From Lonicera japonica (lineage: Eukaryota; Streptophyta; Magnoliopsida; Dipsacales; Caprifoliaceae), in NCBI GenBank assembly GCA_021464415.1, contig CM038466.1:47367356-47431355 (forward strand): DNA of 64,000 nucleotides. The letters are read 5' to 3'. This document shows positions 10,463 through 22,122 of this stretch, piece after piece (the first letter of the stretch is position 1; each line of letters opens with the position of its first letter). The notes under the pieces are model-generated. The model had not been told where the DNA came from. It made no database searches and saw only the letters and a program-made list of their open reading frames with translations. Position numbers and translations under genes: made by a program.

Positions 10463-12940
10463 CTTATTTTAAAAAAAAAATGCGTGCAATATTTTATAAT
10501 TTTATTTTCTAAAAATTCACATATTTTGGCTAGAATAACTTAATGGTGTTTAGAAAGTTAACTGAAGTTCCAAATATATATTGACAAATAAAACAAATAA
10601 TAAATTGGAAAAAATAGGAAAAAAATTTTTTTATAACTACAGGTTAAGATTGGCACCTTAGAAGGGATAAAGAAAATGTGAACATGCATATAAGAAGGTA
10701 ACGGAATGAACTTTAATATCGAGAATTATATATCATAAACATTTGAAACTCGATCATACAAATCATTTATGGTACTGCATTACTAAAATATCTTTAGGAA
10801 AAAAATGTACAACTGCAGACTTCATTATAAGCGATATTAGAATTTAATACAGAGTATCATGCAAATCAAATTTGTTCAATATTTTTCATACTCTGTACCA
10901 TTTTTTTACAAATTGAGCTCGTCTTCCAATCCGTGGTTCAAAAAAGATGAAAACGCATAATGTTGTAAGATATGAAACAACACTACAAAAATAGAATCTA
11001 TATTATAACATAAATTTTATTTCAACCCCAACTTATCGTACGTGCATACTACATACTTTAATTTGTAACGTATGTTCGATAAATTACCTCATTTAACTAA
11101 TAGAACTTAGGGGAATCGTGGGCATAATTATCATCAGATAGTAAAAAGCTCATACATTACTTAGTATAGCAAGCCTATTAAGCATTGTGAATTTCCAAAT
11201 TAAACTAAAAAGGACACCGTTACGGTTGATACTAAAGTTAGATTTGTATTGACCATGAAGCCATGATTAAAAGGCTTAGTAAGACATAATACAACCTGAA
11301 CATTTTTTTCACTCCGACTTGTGTGCAAGGACCAAAATGCCAGTGGCATATCTAAATGTGGAGAAATGCGCATATGCATTTTCCCCCTCTTATATTAGTT
11401 CTCTTGATTAACATAAATTAAGAAGAAAAAAAAAAGAGGAAAAATTATCACACATAAAAATCTATGTTAAACTTAAATATGATTGACCCCTGTTTGGGCA
11501 TGATTGGTTTTGTATATTAATTTGTGTTCCTAGCAGTCCAACTGAAATGACGATAATAGCACTTTCTTGAGACCAAACCACCATTCATTAGTCTCCAGTT
11601 GAGATAGTCAGTTGTTTTTTGCTGTTATTTAGAATGTGCATGTTTCATCCTAAATCAACACTATATTTTACCTACAAAACCAAAATCAAGAGAACATCAA
11701 GTAAATATGACACAGTGCGAAAAACTTTATTTCATTTGCACCATTTATAGAGCACCACAGAAAATATGTTGTCATTTTATTCGTATACCAAAGTTTTCCA
11801 ACATAACACCATTTATGATTACATAAGGTGATGCTATATAGTTACCAAGTACCCAATTTCACGTTAAGAAAGAGCATAGAGCGTATCAATAGAATATCAT
11901 GGTTTGACACACAATAACATTGTATTTTCTCTCTAATCAATACTTAAAAACATAAACTTGTCATTCCAAGATTTTTATTATAGGACTCTTAATTTGAGAT
12001 GTCCTCTCTCAAAAAGATTTTTGAGTAGTTCCGAAAGGAAAAAATTGAAACTGAATCCGAGATGGGTGGATTATTCTATTGCAATTTAAAAACTATAGCA
12101 AAACGAAAAGGGTAAACAGAGAAATTATAATTTGAAAATGTGTAATTCTTTCTTTGCCAAGTTGCCGCCTGTTAGCTTGAATTTTATAATTCACTTGCGC
12201 TTTGTAATTCATAGACAAGAAAGTCAAATTATATAAATGGGAAAAAATTAGAAGAAAAATATAAATATGTGAAAAACAATATTAGTACCTCGACATGGAT
12301 AAGAATAATGGGGTCAACTGTCAATTGTGAGAGAAATTTTTGACATAGCTTTTTTCCTTTGGTATTGCATAAATTACATCCTATTATGCCTATCAAATGT
12401 AAATTGCTGAGCAAGTGCATAATATAGAATCGAAGATATAGGCGACACAGAAGAAGGGATGCCTAGGGTTTTTCAAAAATTATGACCTGGCCAAAAGGAT
12501 AACACATAAAAATAAGAGAAATAGCATGAGAGACGCTTACTGATGAGAAACAGAAATTGCATCCCGTATTATTATCCTTCGTTCAGATTTGTTGTTGAAT
12601 TGATGTGTATCAACATCGATTTGATCAGTTCTGAAACATGGAAATTAGGAAATTGAAAATCTTAATAGACATCTGAGTAACGAATTAGAGAAACCCTAAA
12701 CTACAAAGCCAATAAAAAAGACGCTGAAAAACAACTTGGAGAGAAGTAACGTCTCAAAAACGGTTGAATAGAGGACGACCCCTACACAGACACCACGAAA
12801 GTAAGATAGAGAAACCAACACCAGAAAACGGCTACTGCAATCTAAACCCTGCGGCGACGGGAAGAGCGTGAAATAAAATTGAGAAAGGCCACGTGTCAAT
12901 GCTACATAGAAAAAGGCCGTTTTAGTATTATACTATATGA
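10447..12940 (-). mobile_element. Non-autonomous Helitron inserted in the PPR gene
   Basis: Read on the minus strand, the element starts at 12940 with TCATATAGTATAATACTAAA and continues ACGGCC...GACACGTGGCC, which is the typical 5' start of plant Helitrons. The base just outside is A, as expected for insertion between A and T. The 3' end carries the GC-rich hairpin at 10446-10462, though the terminal CTRR is degenerate. PPR coding sequence abuts both sides. No Rep/helicase is visible, so it could not move by itself. The part next to the 5' end (minus strand, about 12900-12440) has a C/T-rich leader followed by a pyrimidine tract and CAG at about 12630, and may be a captured 5' untranslated region and intron of a host gene; that is inference. 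Confidence 0.8.
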
Positions 12941-13160
12941 TTTGCCAATTTGGAACATTATAAATGCATGGTTGGCAATACGGGCACTGCAGGTTTACTG
13001 GATGAAGCTCTTGACTTGATCAAATGAATGCCACATGTACCAGATGCTTCTATTTGGGATACTCTCTTACAAGCTTGCAGAGTTCATTCAAATATGATAA
13101 TTGAACAAAGAACTGCAAAAGTGCTCCCAGCTCTTAATCAACAGGGAAGGGGAGAGAGAA
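12941..13160 (+). pseudogene. PPR gene, displaced C-terminal part
   Basis: Immediately right of the Helitron the PPR reading resumes with NLEHY..CMV, then AGLLDEALDLIK, stop, MPHVPDASIWDTLLQAC and RVHSNMIIE. This matches the end of the PPR array and the start of the E-type tail (normally LLGRAG..DEA, MP..PDA..W..LL.AC..H.N). About ten codons appear to be missing at the junction. There is an in-frame TGA within IK-stop-MPH, and the tail loses similarity after about 13130. The piece belongs to the same gene as 8067-10446. Confidence 0.82.
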
Positions 13161-14189
13161 TTTCAATGAGAGTGGCATGACAAAGAAATATACATTCAGC
13201 ATAATAGGGGGGTGGTGCAATTGGAGTAGGGAGTGGGGGTGGGGATGGACTCATACGGAGTTGGCCAGATTTTCAGAGGCAGAGGAAAAATGAGATCAGA
13301 AAATCGGAGCATTCACCTCTTATGCCTGTAAGTAGGGGAGGAAAATTTTGTACAAATTTTAGTAGTAGCATTTTTTGTGTCATTGTTTTATTAATTGCAT
13401 CTTGAAGATCTCAAGAACAAAATTTTGAACAATCTTTATTACGAACTTTGTATTATTGATTCAAGAGATGGGTTGCGGAAGATAAAGGTCAATGCGAGAT
13501 CCAATGAGAATTTGCTCGGAGCTTCTAATGTTTGACTGTGGAGCCTTGCTAAGATACAGGTAATAGAAAGAATTTTGAAACTGATAGATACCGATAGAAG
13601 TAGATGTAGGTCATTTATGTAATTTTGCTTTTATTTTTCCTTTGCTTGAATCTTCAACTGATTGCTAACTCTTTCTGTGTGAATGTAAATCTTTGATGCG
13701 TGTTCTCTAAACATGTATCCCACAATGACGTGATGTTCTTAGACAAAATTACACAAATGATTCACATGAAATGTTGAAGCAATTACAACTTCGCTTGGTC
13801 TAATTGCCTATTTCATTGAGGAGTTAAAAAAGGGGATCCTCTCTCTGTCTTTTCATATTCACCCTCATGAGTACGCACAAGGGTGGTGGATACAGAATTC
13901 CTATATGAGGGATTGGCCATGTAAAATGGATACGTCAAAATCTAATTGAACGGGTGAACTATCGAGAATTTTATCGTTGCAAATTATTAAAAAAACTAAT
14001 ATTCATTCCCAATCACAAATTTAACTTCAATTAGTATATAAAATTAATCATAAATACCTAAAAGGAGAATAAACAATATTTCATTAATAATCACAAATTT
14101 AACGCGTACTTCAATTAATGGTTAGAAATAAAAAAGAGAGAAGAAAGGGAAACCAAGAAGAGGAGGGGGTGTGGAAGTAATTTAATATT
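13161..14189. other. Intergenic, no gene recognised
   Basis: Possibly the former 3' region of the PPR gene (13161-13560), then AT-rich sequence. A short direct repeat, AATCACAAATTTAAC followed by ACTTCAATTA, occurs at about 14020 and 14090; it may belong to the SINE relic that follows. Confidence 0.45.
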
Positions 14190-14262
14190 AGATAAGGGAT
14201 TCGAACTCACAATCGCTAAACATGAAATTCTTTTACCACTTGAAATACAACATCATTATGTA
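14190..14262 (-). mobile_element. tRNA-derived SINE relic (A and B boxes)
   Basis: On the minus strand, TTTCAAGTGGTAAAAG (14245-14230) resembles an RNA polymerase III A box and GAGTTCGAATCCC (14208-14196) is a near-perfect B box, about 22 bases apart. The same layout occurs in the heads of plant tRNA-derived SINEs. It does not fold into a complete tRNA, so I call a SINE head or tRNA pseudogene rather than a tRNA gene. Its body may extend leftward to about 13.9 kb. Confidence 0.55.
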
Positions 14263-14379
14263 ATTTTAACCCTATGGTAAGTAATGAACTTATATTTTGT
14301 ACTAGGACTAGGATAAACTTATATCAAGATTCTAATTAATGCTAGGAAAACAATACTTAGGGTGCACTGCAACCAGTGT

Positions 14380-15617
14380 TTTCAATTGCGGACCAAGGTG
14401 GCTCTTTCTTTAGAAAAAAGCATGAGGGATTTCTTTTGGGAGGGTAATGGTAAGGGTAAAAAAAGGTCATTTAGTTAAATGGGAAATAGTCACCAAGCCA
14501 AAAACATTCATGGGTTTAAGGGTGGGAAATTTGATTAATAGAATTTCAGCTTTGCTTGGTAAGTGACTATAGAGATTTCCATTGGAACAAGATTCACTTT
14601 GGCACTATATTATTGCAAGTATGGCATTCATGCTAATAAATGGTTTTTGAATGTTAACTTCAATGCCTCTCTTTGCTCCCCTTCGAAGTCCATAGCAAGA
14701 GGCTGGGATTCTTTTGTGGGTAATACCAAGTGGATTGTGGCAAAAGGTGATAGAATTCGGTTTTGGAAAGATTTATGGGTGGGGTAATTGTCCTCTAAAA
14801 GAGTCATTTCCTTGTTTATATTGCTTATCTTTCAATCGTAATATGTGCATTCAATCAGTCTTGTCTTGGCACACTCATTTTAATTATTCTTAGGGATTGA
14901 ACTTTTCTAGAAGCTTCAATGATAGGGAATGTGATGAATTCATCTCTTTATTAAATACCATTGATAATATTCAAATTAATTATGAGTCCTTGGATAAAAG
15001 AATTTGGGTGGGGACATCCTTTGGGTGAGTTTCCTTGCAAATCTTTCTTAGAAATTCTTTCATGCTATTCTTTGAGTTCTCTTTTCCCTCAATTTAGCGT
15101 AATTTGGAATGGTGGAATCCCTACCGAAATAAAAGTATTTGCATGGCTGGCCTCCTTGGGGAAAATGAGCACATGTGACAAGGTTCAAGTGAGAAGGCCA
15201 TTTATGTTTCTTTATCCTTCGTGGTGTGCATTGTGTAGGAGGGACAATGAAAGCATCGACCATATTTTGCTCCATTGTCAGTTTGTCACGCACATGTGGT
15301 CAAAAGCACTTAAGATGTTTGGGTTGGAGGGAGCTTTTCCTAAGAGATGGAGTGAGTTCTTGATTATTAAATAGCATTTCAGGTAGAATAGTAAAAAGGT
15401 TAAGCAGTTATGGAGGTTTTCTATGATGGCAATAGCGTGGTTAATTTGGTCTACACATAACCGAAGGGTGTTTGAAGATAGAAGCAATAATCTAATTGAC
15501 ATTTGCGAGTTTTCTTGTTTTTTTATTGGGCTGTGGGCAAAAGCTTTGGGGATTTTTGATGCAACTGATTGGATTTTGTACATCTTTTTCACAAAAAACA
15601 AACGGCCTAACTGGTAA
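14380..15617 (+). pseudogene. LINE ORF2 C-terminal part with zf-RVT domain, broken
   Basis: The translation matches the region downstream of the reverse transcriptase core in plant L1-type LINEs. In order: MRDFFWEGN and HLVKWEIVTKPK-like pieces (14430-14500), KYGIHANKW (14614), NTKWIVAKGDRIRFWKDLW (14730-14784), GEFPCKSFLEIL (15020), IPTEIKVFAWLASLGKMSTC (15120), then the zinc-binding zf-RVT segment CALCRRDNESIDHILLHC (15226-15280), and AIAWLIWSTHNRRVFED (15430). Residues C-x2-C...H-x3-C of the zf-RVT finger are visible. Frames change near 14480, 14560, 14790, 14990 and 15375, with stops. The reverse transcriptase and endonuclease are missing, as expected of a 5'-truncated LINE. It once encoded reverse transcription of its own RNA at the target site; this copy is dead. 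Confidence 0.85.
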
Positions 15618-15631
15618 AACTAAGAATCAGA

Positions 15632-15840
15632 TTAAATGCGACTTGGGTAACTGATAATCAAAATGACCATAAAAACCCACGAAATGGCTAAAAGGACACC
15701 CAGTACTCTACCCGTTGCTTTATATTTCTTCACATCATTCTCCAGCTTATTTTTCTTCCTTAATAGACCAGGTATGACTTCTTTTGCTCTTGTGCACATT
15801 GGCTGATCAAACCAAGAAAAGTATCCACACACTCCTTCCT
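15632..15840 (-). pseudogene. GRF zinc-finger protein, exon 2
   Basis: The minus strand reads (splice acceptor ATTTAG, then) EGVCGYFSWFD, IPGLLRKKNKLENDVKKY and a hydrophobic C-terminus VLGVLLAISWVFMVILIIS. The CGYF.W.D signature is the second half of a plant GRF zinc finger (CxC...NPGR.F..C....CGYF.W.D). Small plant proteins with a GRF finger, a short coiled coil and a C-terminal membrane segment form a known but poorly characterised family. This exon is open and ends with a normal stop. Its first half lies at 18715-18798, on the other side of a solo LTR. The acceptor and the donor at CAA/GTATGG join in the phase that restores the finger's expected spacing. Function is unknown. Confidence 0.75.
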
Positions 15841-15862
15841 AAAATCGAGTACAATAGATTAA

Positions 15863-18663
15863 ATGTAATACACCGTACTTTAAATTATTTTAAATTGGAT
15901 TATATTAGCTTACTTATACTTATGTGAGTGATCATTTGATGATTCGGGTGGTCCGAATCAATTTTTGTTGGTAAATAGGAAGTTTTAGTCCTTTGCGATT
16001 CGTTAATTTTAGCTAACTTTGAGCTATCGTAATTTCTTCACTACTTACCCGATTAAGATTCTGTCTGCGAAGGTCTTTAGTATTTGTATCATTCTACAAC
16101 TTTTTTATTTTTGCCAAAGTCCAATTCATAATCCTCGTGGGTCAAAAACAGGGCGTAAAGTAGGCCCATTGCAAAATTCTGGTCATTCGGTAGCGCTTCG
16201 GCAGAACGCTGTCTTCGGCGAATTTTTGAAACAAATATATCTATAATTTGGGAAAAATTCCTCTTAGTAAGTTGTATATCTTTGAATTACCTTTCCGTGG
16301 ACATAAAGATCACCTCAATAGGAGTTCCGAGCGAAAAGTTATGGCCAAAACAAAAACAGTGCATCAGGGCAACAAAATTTTCTGCGGACCGGTATGGCCT
16401 TTTTGGCATACTAGTTGGGTAACAAAATTTTGGGAAATTTGTCCTCCGCGGACCGGTATTCGGTATTTAGCATACCGGTCCGCCAGTTAACTATTCCCGC
16501 CGACTTAAGCTCATTTTTAAGCCATTTTTTTTTATCATTTTTCACCTCAACTTCGACCCAAACTCTTTCATACTCCTCTAAAGAGTTCTAGAGGGATCTA
16601 GAGAGAGAAAGAGAAAGATTTCTATGTATTTCTCATCCTTAATCGAAGAATCAAAGCTTTAAATCAATCAAACATCATTCTTCTTCACTATTTATCATCT
16701 TCTACCTTGGTTCTTCGCTATGGGAGCTCAGGCATGAGCTTTGGCTACGTGGGTTGGGGTTATACATCATTGATTCGAGGATATTGCTATGCTAGGAACA
16801 TGATGACACGAGGGCTTTAGGATTTCACCGAACGGGGCTTCGGTTTCCACTCTCCTCCTTCCTTTTGCTCTACAAGCTTGAGGTAGCTTGAGGTAGGGGT
16901 TAAATCTTTTCAAAACTCGATAGTATGATTTTATCTACTGATAAATGGATGATTATATACATATACGTAATATATAAAGTGCATATCTTTCGTTATTGAT
17001 TATATAAGGATGATTTTATACATGAATGTTAATATGTTGATTATATTATTGATATTCATAAATCATGCATGATTGAGCTATGATTTCATGATATGAAGCA
17101 AGATATGCCAAATAAACTCGATTCTCGCGTAGTATGTGATATCTATGGGATGTCCCTTGAGTGTATATGTGTTAAGTTGATATGATTGAATTAATAAATG
17201 GTTTTGGTATGCACCAAGGGACAAGCATGATGTTTGATGAGGTTTATATGGCATATGTTGTTTCTAATTTACATTTAGAGCATGAATTTGCATGCTATGC
17301 ATCATTATTGTGTCAACCCGGCATCTTGATGATCTCGTGGGAAGTTCAGAGCATTCTTACAGCATATGGCATGGAAATTGTCTCTTGGGAGAATTATATC
17401 TTATCTTTATGATGTGGATGGCTTTCTATGCTCACGTGGTATTCTTGAACAAGTGATTATCTATCTTCAAGAATTCTTCATTTTTATGTGGATATTCTCG
17501 GCTATGTTATATGGTGGGATGTTGCCCACAATAATCGGTATCTATTTGGCCTCCGTCGATGAAGGGGAATGATTATAATGGGTAGTGCTTGCCGGGATGA
17601 AAAAATAGGCAGAGCCTGGTGCCGTTGGATTGAAAAGCCCTAAACCTTCGGGGGGTCAACTAGTCGTCGACTGTCTAGAGCCCACGGTGAATAGTCCGGA
17701 GATCTAGACAATTGTTGAGACAATTGGTATGATAATGATCGGTTGATGTGATATTACGGACTGTGGTCAAATTGTTAATTATCTGTTGGTATTCATCCGA
17801 GACAAGGAGGCCATATTCGGGTGATATATGTTATGATCTTGATGCTCAGTTCTCTTGGGGGCGGTCAGGCCCATTGTCATTATGATTATGATGCTGTTCA
17901 ACTTTGGTATCTCTTGAGGGTGGTCAGGCCCATTGTTATGATTATTATGGTTCGATTTAGCGTTGGCATGTTTCTTGGAAAGGTCGCTCATATTTTGTTC
18001 TGGTGATTCGACATAAAGGTTGACACAAAGGGAGGTAACCTGCATATGCATGGGCATGCATTGTTTATGTGTGAAATCATGATATTTACTTGGATTGATG
18101 ATTGAAGTATAAATTATTAAGTAATTAATGATCATGTTTTTCAAATAGGTTATCCCCTATTTCCCCCCCTACTGAGCTATGAGCTCACCACAATTTTTCT
18201 AAAATAATACAGGTACCTAGGAGTTGAACGAGGATAAAGAGGTTACGGGATTGGGGGCGAAGTAGATGGCTCTGATACGATAATCATTTTTGTGCTATAC
18301 ATACTTCAACGGGAAGCCACGGCTAGCCCGAAATGTTAAATATCGACTTGAACATACTTTGTTTTGTTTTGCATGATGGTTATAAGTTAGTGTAAGAATG
18401 ATACTATTTTTTTGGCACCTTTTGCTGGCTTGACAAATGACATAAGCATTAGGTGCATATATACTTAAAAAGCTCTCATCTTGCATGTATGCATGTTTAT
18501 GTACAGTACTATCCACTTATATCTTGCTGATTGACATGCGTGTTATTTATTGTTTGAATATCTTTATATTTATATACCCATTTTAGTCAATCTAAGATGG
18601 GTTAGTAGCACTCCAGGTTTTAATTACGGGTGTTATCCTATAGATTAAGGCAGGGGTGTTACA
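15863..18663. mobile_element. Solo LTR of a Ty3/gypsy element, 2.8 kb
   Basis: The segment starts TGTAATACACCGT and ends GGGGTGTTACA, the TG...CA pattern with the TGTAAYAC-CC start seen in long LTRs of plant chromovirus-type (Tekay/Del-like) elements. The 5-base sequence TTAAA flanks both ends (15858-15862 and 18664-18668). No internal domain is present, so it is a solo LTR left by LTR-LTR recombination. Inside it, CTCTTG-GGGCGGTCAGGCCCATTGT is repeated at about 17850 and 17917. It lies in the intron of the GRF zinc-finger gene. ORFs within it are short and unrecognisable. Confidence 0.88.
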
Positions 18664-18714
18664 TTAAAAAATGAAAAGCATATGAAAATTGATAAGACAA
18701 TACTCAATCCATAC

Positions 18715-18798
18715 TTGACAGGCTTAAAATTTTCTTCCTGGGTTGTTGTTTATCCATGAGGTAATCACAATCGTTCTTTTGCGACAATGGCAACGCAT
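18715..18798 (-). pseudogene. GRF zinc-finger protein, exon 1 fragment
   Basis: On the minus strand from the ATG at 18798: MRCHCRKRTIVITSW, INNNPGRKF, stop (TAA), ACQ, then a GTATGG splice donor. The C-x-C, TSW, NPGRKF and C residues are the first half of the GRF finger whose second half is at 15632-15840. The in-frame TAA within KF-stop-AC shows that this copy is dead. The true start may lie further upstream (18799-19090), a C/T-rich stretch with no other gene visible. Confidence 0.72.
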
Positions 18799-19090
18799 TT
18801 CTTCCCAACGAGTCTCTTTCTTATTTTCTCTCTTTTAGTCTTTATCTTTCTCCTCTCTGTTTTACTGTAATGGAGGGAAAAGAAAACATATATATAATGT
18901 ATATATCAAATTGGCGGGTAAATTAAAAGAAGAAAAGAAGTAAGGTGACTAAATTGCCCCTCTAAGCACACGATTTCCGTCCACTACTCAAACGACAAAT
19001 AGGTCTAGGGACTAAAGTGACAGGTGGCATCCACTTTGAGGTGCGAAAAATCAAAAAATGAATGTTAAGGACTAAAGTGACAATTCTCTG

Positions 19091-19404
19091 AGATGCGGAA
19101 TAGAGGATCAAAATTTTTATTTATTGATATAGAGGAAGTGGTTACACAGAGTTTTTAGAAAGGAGAGGAAAATTTTTATATTACAGACGATGCTCTCAAA
19201 ATCACACTACCATCTCCTTATATAATGGAGATGTCTAACAATTCTGACAATCGACGAATTTTTCTAACAATACTATTCAAAAAGTAAAACACTATTCAAA
19301 AAGTTAATGAATAGTAACACTATTTAAAAAGATAATGAATAGTAGCTCTACTATTCATCGAAAGTTACATAAAGTAATTATACAATAATTATACAGTGAC
19401 TCTT
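19091..19404 (-). repeat. Pararetrovirus direct repeat, 3' copy
   Basis: Identical in length (314 bp) to the copy at 25939-26252 and differing at about eight positions by eye. It contains the same TATA element (minus strand, complement of CTTATATAA at 19218-19226). It neither starts with TG nor ends with CA, which argues against a conventional LTR. Confidence 0.85.
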
Positions 19405-19561
19405 TAATTTTTGTTCGCACAGCTGTCTACTGTCTGCGAATATCTTTATTCGGGATTCCTCCACCACCTTCGAGAACTTGTACACCTGTCGTGTGCTGGA
19501 TTGGTTGTGCAGTCGGTCAGTAGGTGACAAATTATTTGACGTCACGGATGACGTTTTTCTT

Positions 19562-21107
19562 CTAACCCTCCATTTGGTTAATGAGGTTAGCTTCACCTAC
19601 GGAGTCCAATGACAGGCTATCAATAGGACTTGAATTTAAGCTGAAAGCATTGCTTTGAATTTGATTCTCCAATTCCTCGGCCTCCATCAATAGATCATAT
19701 GGAACATCTAAATAATTTTTATCCTTTAGATTTTCCAAAAAGGTTTTTACCTCAAGTATTTGTTCATGGGAGACTTGATAAGTAGAGTTTAAATCAATTA
19801 TAAAAAGTCTCCTTCCATCCGTTACCATGGTTTTGTAATAATTAGGATACGGATGAACCGTTGGATACAGCTGTTTGGTTGTTGTAGAAATATGTATTAA
19901 ATTTCTTAAAAAATAATTTCGAACATTAAGTTCGTTTATGGGGGTTCCGGAATACATATCATTTTCAAACCATTGGTATTCTGATTGCTCTGTGGCTCGG
20001 AGTTCCCATATTTGGTATGGCTGGTAGAATTTTTCACTAAACCGCCATCCAATAGAACTTGTAATATGAAAAGATAACATTCTATTATATTTATGTTTAT
20101 GTACCACATGATAGATCATGGATTTGATCATCATAGGTAACTTAGTAAGGTTAAAAAAAAGACTACTGGGGAACATAATGTGGTTCACATGTCCCTAATC
20201 TATTGTTTCAGCATTCCAAAGATCATCTTCTGTATAAAGATGGATTTTTGGAATTATTTCATGATCATTTAAATCTTGACCATATTGATTCAAAAGACTT
20301 TTTATCTTTGAATTTTGGTCTTCAATTTTTTGAAGAATTTCTATTTGAAATAAAGGTCTCGGGAGAAGGAGTCTTGCCTTCTCATAAAGACAAATTCTTC
20401 TAATAGTATAGAAAATATTATCCGAAAATTCATTTTCTAATAATTCTACAAAAGAAAGAAAAGTATTTACTTGTTCAATAGAATCGTAAGAAAGCTCAGT
20501 TTCATAATTAATTTGTTTTAGAATTTTGAAACCAAGAGTCTTAAAATTCTTAAGATGTTGAATTAGTTCTTAAAAGGTTCTTGTTTGTTCAAAAAATCCT
20601 TTCACAAAGTTTGCTCATATTTACGCGAAACTCTTTTTTGTTCCCGGAAATTTGAGCTTTCCAAACCTTATTTAAAGGTTCATAAATTTTCAGGGGTATT
20701 CCCGGATTATAAAAATCTTTTATTTCTTCAACATTGGGAATTGTTTGTTCCCTTGTTGTTAAACCAGAAAACTGTTGTACTAAATTGGGAAAATAATGTG
20801 CAGGGGTGGACTGTCTTGTCCATTCATCCCACGCTGCCATTCCTCGGTGCAAATTTTGATATTTTTGATAAGTGGCGCCAGAAAAATTCAATACTTGGGT
20901 TTGGCATTGAAACCAATTATTGTAGATGCCTAGTTGGCGTCCTCTAAATACAACATACACCGGTCGTGCTTCGAGCGGTTGATTTGTGCTCACAGTTCCT
21001 TGGCTAGGCTGTGAGGGTGATCTGGATGCAGTGTGCTTTGCCTTTTTAGCAATAGAAATCCATCCTTCATTTTCAATTTTGTTTTTCCCCTTGTTAGGGT
21101 CTGCCAT
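19562..21107 (-). pseudogene. Caulimovirid transactivator/viroplasmin (P6-like)
   Basis: Two long open parts, 21107-20589 (172 codons) and 20188-19562 (208 codons), belong to one gene of about 515 codons; the middle is readable only with frame changes near 20580 and 20190. The N-terminal part contains YVVFRGRQLGIY, W..C..QV.NFSGATYQKY and AAWDEW, the viroplasmin/RNase H1 N-terminal fold shared by caulimovirus P6 proteins. In known caulimovirids this protein drives translation of the polycistronic RNA and builds the replication bodies. The C-terminal half is hydrophilic with no motif I recognise. It is the last gene of the copy, just before the 3' repeat. It is disabled by the frameshifts. Confidence 0.8.
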
Positions 21108-21140
21108 TACTGTAAAAGAAAATAATATTAGTCCACTGTA

Positions 21141-22113
21141 TTAACGTTCTTCAATAAAGTTCCTGCTAAGATAATCTGCAAGAAAATTATTAGTACCTTT
21201 TAAATGTTCAACTTCAAAATTATATAAAGCAATTTGATTATACCATTTTAATCTCCTACCTTCAAGAATATTTCTTTTGTTAATAAGGAAATCTTTAACT
21301 GCTTGATTATCAGTTCTAATAATAAAATCTTCTGGGGCTTAAGAAGATATGGAATTTTTTAATTGCTAATAATTCTTTTTCAAATATAATATATTTTATT
21401 TCATTTGGTTTAAATTTTCCTGAATTATAACCACATATTAATTCTTGTTTTTGCAGATTTTTTGATGTCGGAGTTTTTCTAGCTCGTATACCAAGATTAT
21501 TAGACTCGGTTTCTGTCCAAAGCTTTGCTGGAATTGCTTTAAGGACACAACCCCAACATAATTCAGAAGCATCTGTTTCAAGAATTAATTTATCTCCTTG
21601 TTGTGGGAAATAAACTTTGGGACAATTAGCAAGAATATCATTTTTTATGTTTCTTACTGAAGTTGTATCTTTATTTGTCCAAACAAATTCATCACTTTTC
21701 TTGAGTTTTTCAAGAAGAGGTAATTCTTTTTGAGATAATCCTTGTATGAAATTTCTTCTATAATTAAGGATTCCTAAAAAACTTTGTAATTGTTTTTTAT
21801 CTTGTATATTTTCATCAAAATCTCTGATTTTAGAGATTATATGATCTTGTAATTTTAAACCGTCTTGATTTAAAATTATTCCAAGAAAATCAATTTCTGT
21901 TTTTTCTATTTCTATTTTCTTTGGAGATAATATTATTCCATGTTTTTGGAATTTACTGCTTAATATTTTTAAATGTTTTTTGTGTTCTTCTAATGTATTG
22001 GAAAATACTAAAATATCATCGATATAGACGACACATAAATCCTTAAGGTCTTTAAAGATCCTGTCCATCCATCGTTGGAATACTTGTGGTGCTATATTTA
22101 GTCCAAAAGGCAT
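21141..22113 (-). pseudogene. Caulimovirid reverse transcriptase/RNase H, N-terminally deleted
   Basis: The open part begins abruptly at MPFGLNIAPQVFQRWMD, then VYIDDILVFS (the catalytic YxDD box), SFLGILNYRRNFI, the RNase H start LETDASELCWG, and EKELLAIKKF. After a frame break near 21316-21345 (RFYY) the RNase H domain continues with TDNQAVKDFL, KWYNQ and FLADYLSR to a stop at 21141. The polymerase fingers, the first catalytic aspartate motif and the whole upstream aspartic protease are missing. The 22113 end lies only about ten bases from the end of the movement-protein reading, so a deletion of more than a kilobase joined the two. Such a product could not replicate anything. Confidence 0.85.
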
Positions 22114-22122
22114 AACATTGCA

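Noticed and set aside
10981..11000. CACTACAAAAATAGAATC as a CACTA transposon start
   Set aside because: No subterminal repeats follow and no reversed partner terminus is found; the match lies inside the Helitron and is probably chance.
14190..14262. A tRNA gene on the minus strand
   Set aside because: A and B boxes are present, but I cannot fold acceptor, anticodon and T arms into a complete cloverleaf. A SINE relic fits better.
20203..20947. Plus-strand frames within the viral transactivator gene
   Set aside because: They are reverse-complement shadows of the minus-strand viroplasmin gene.
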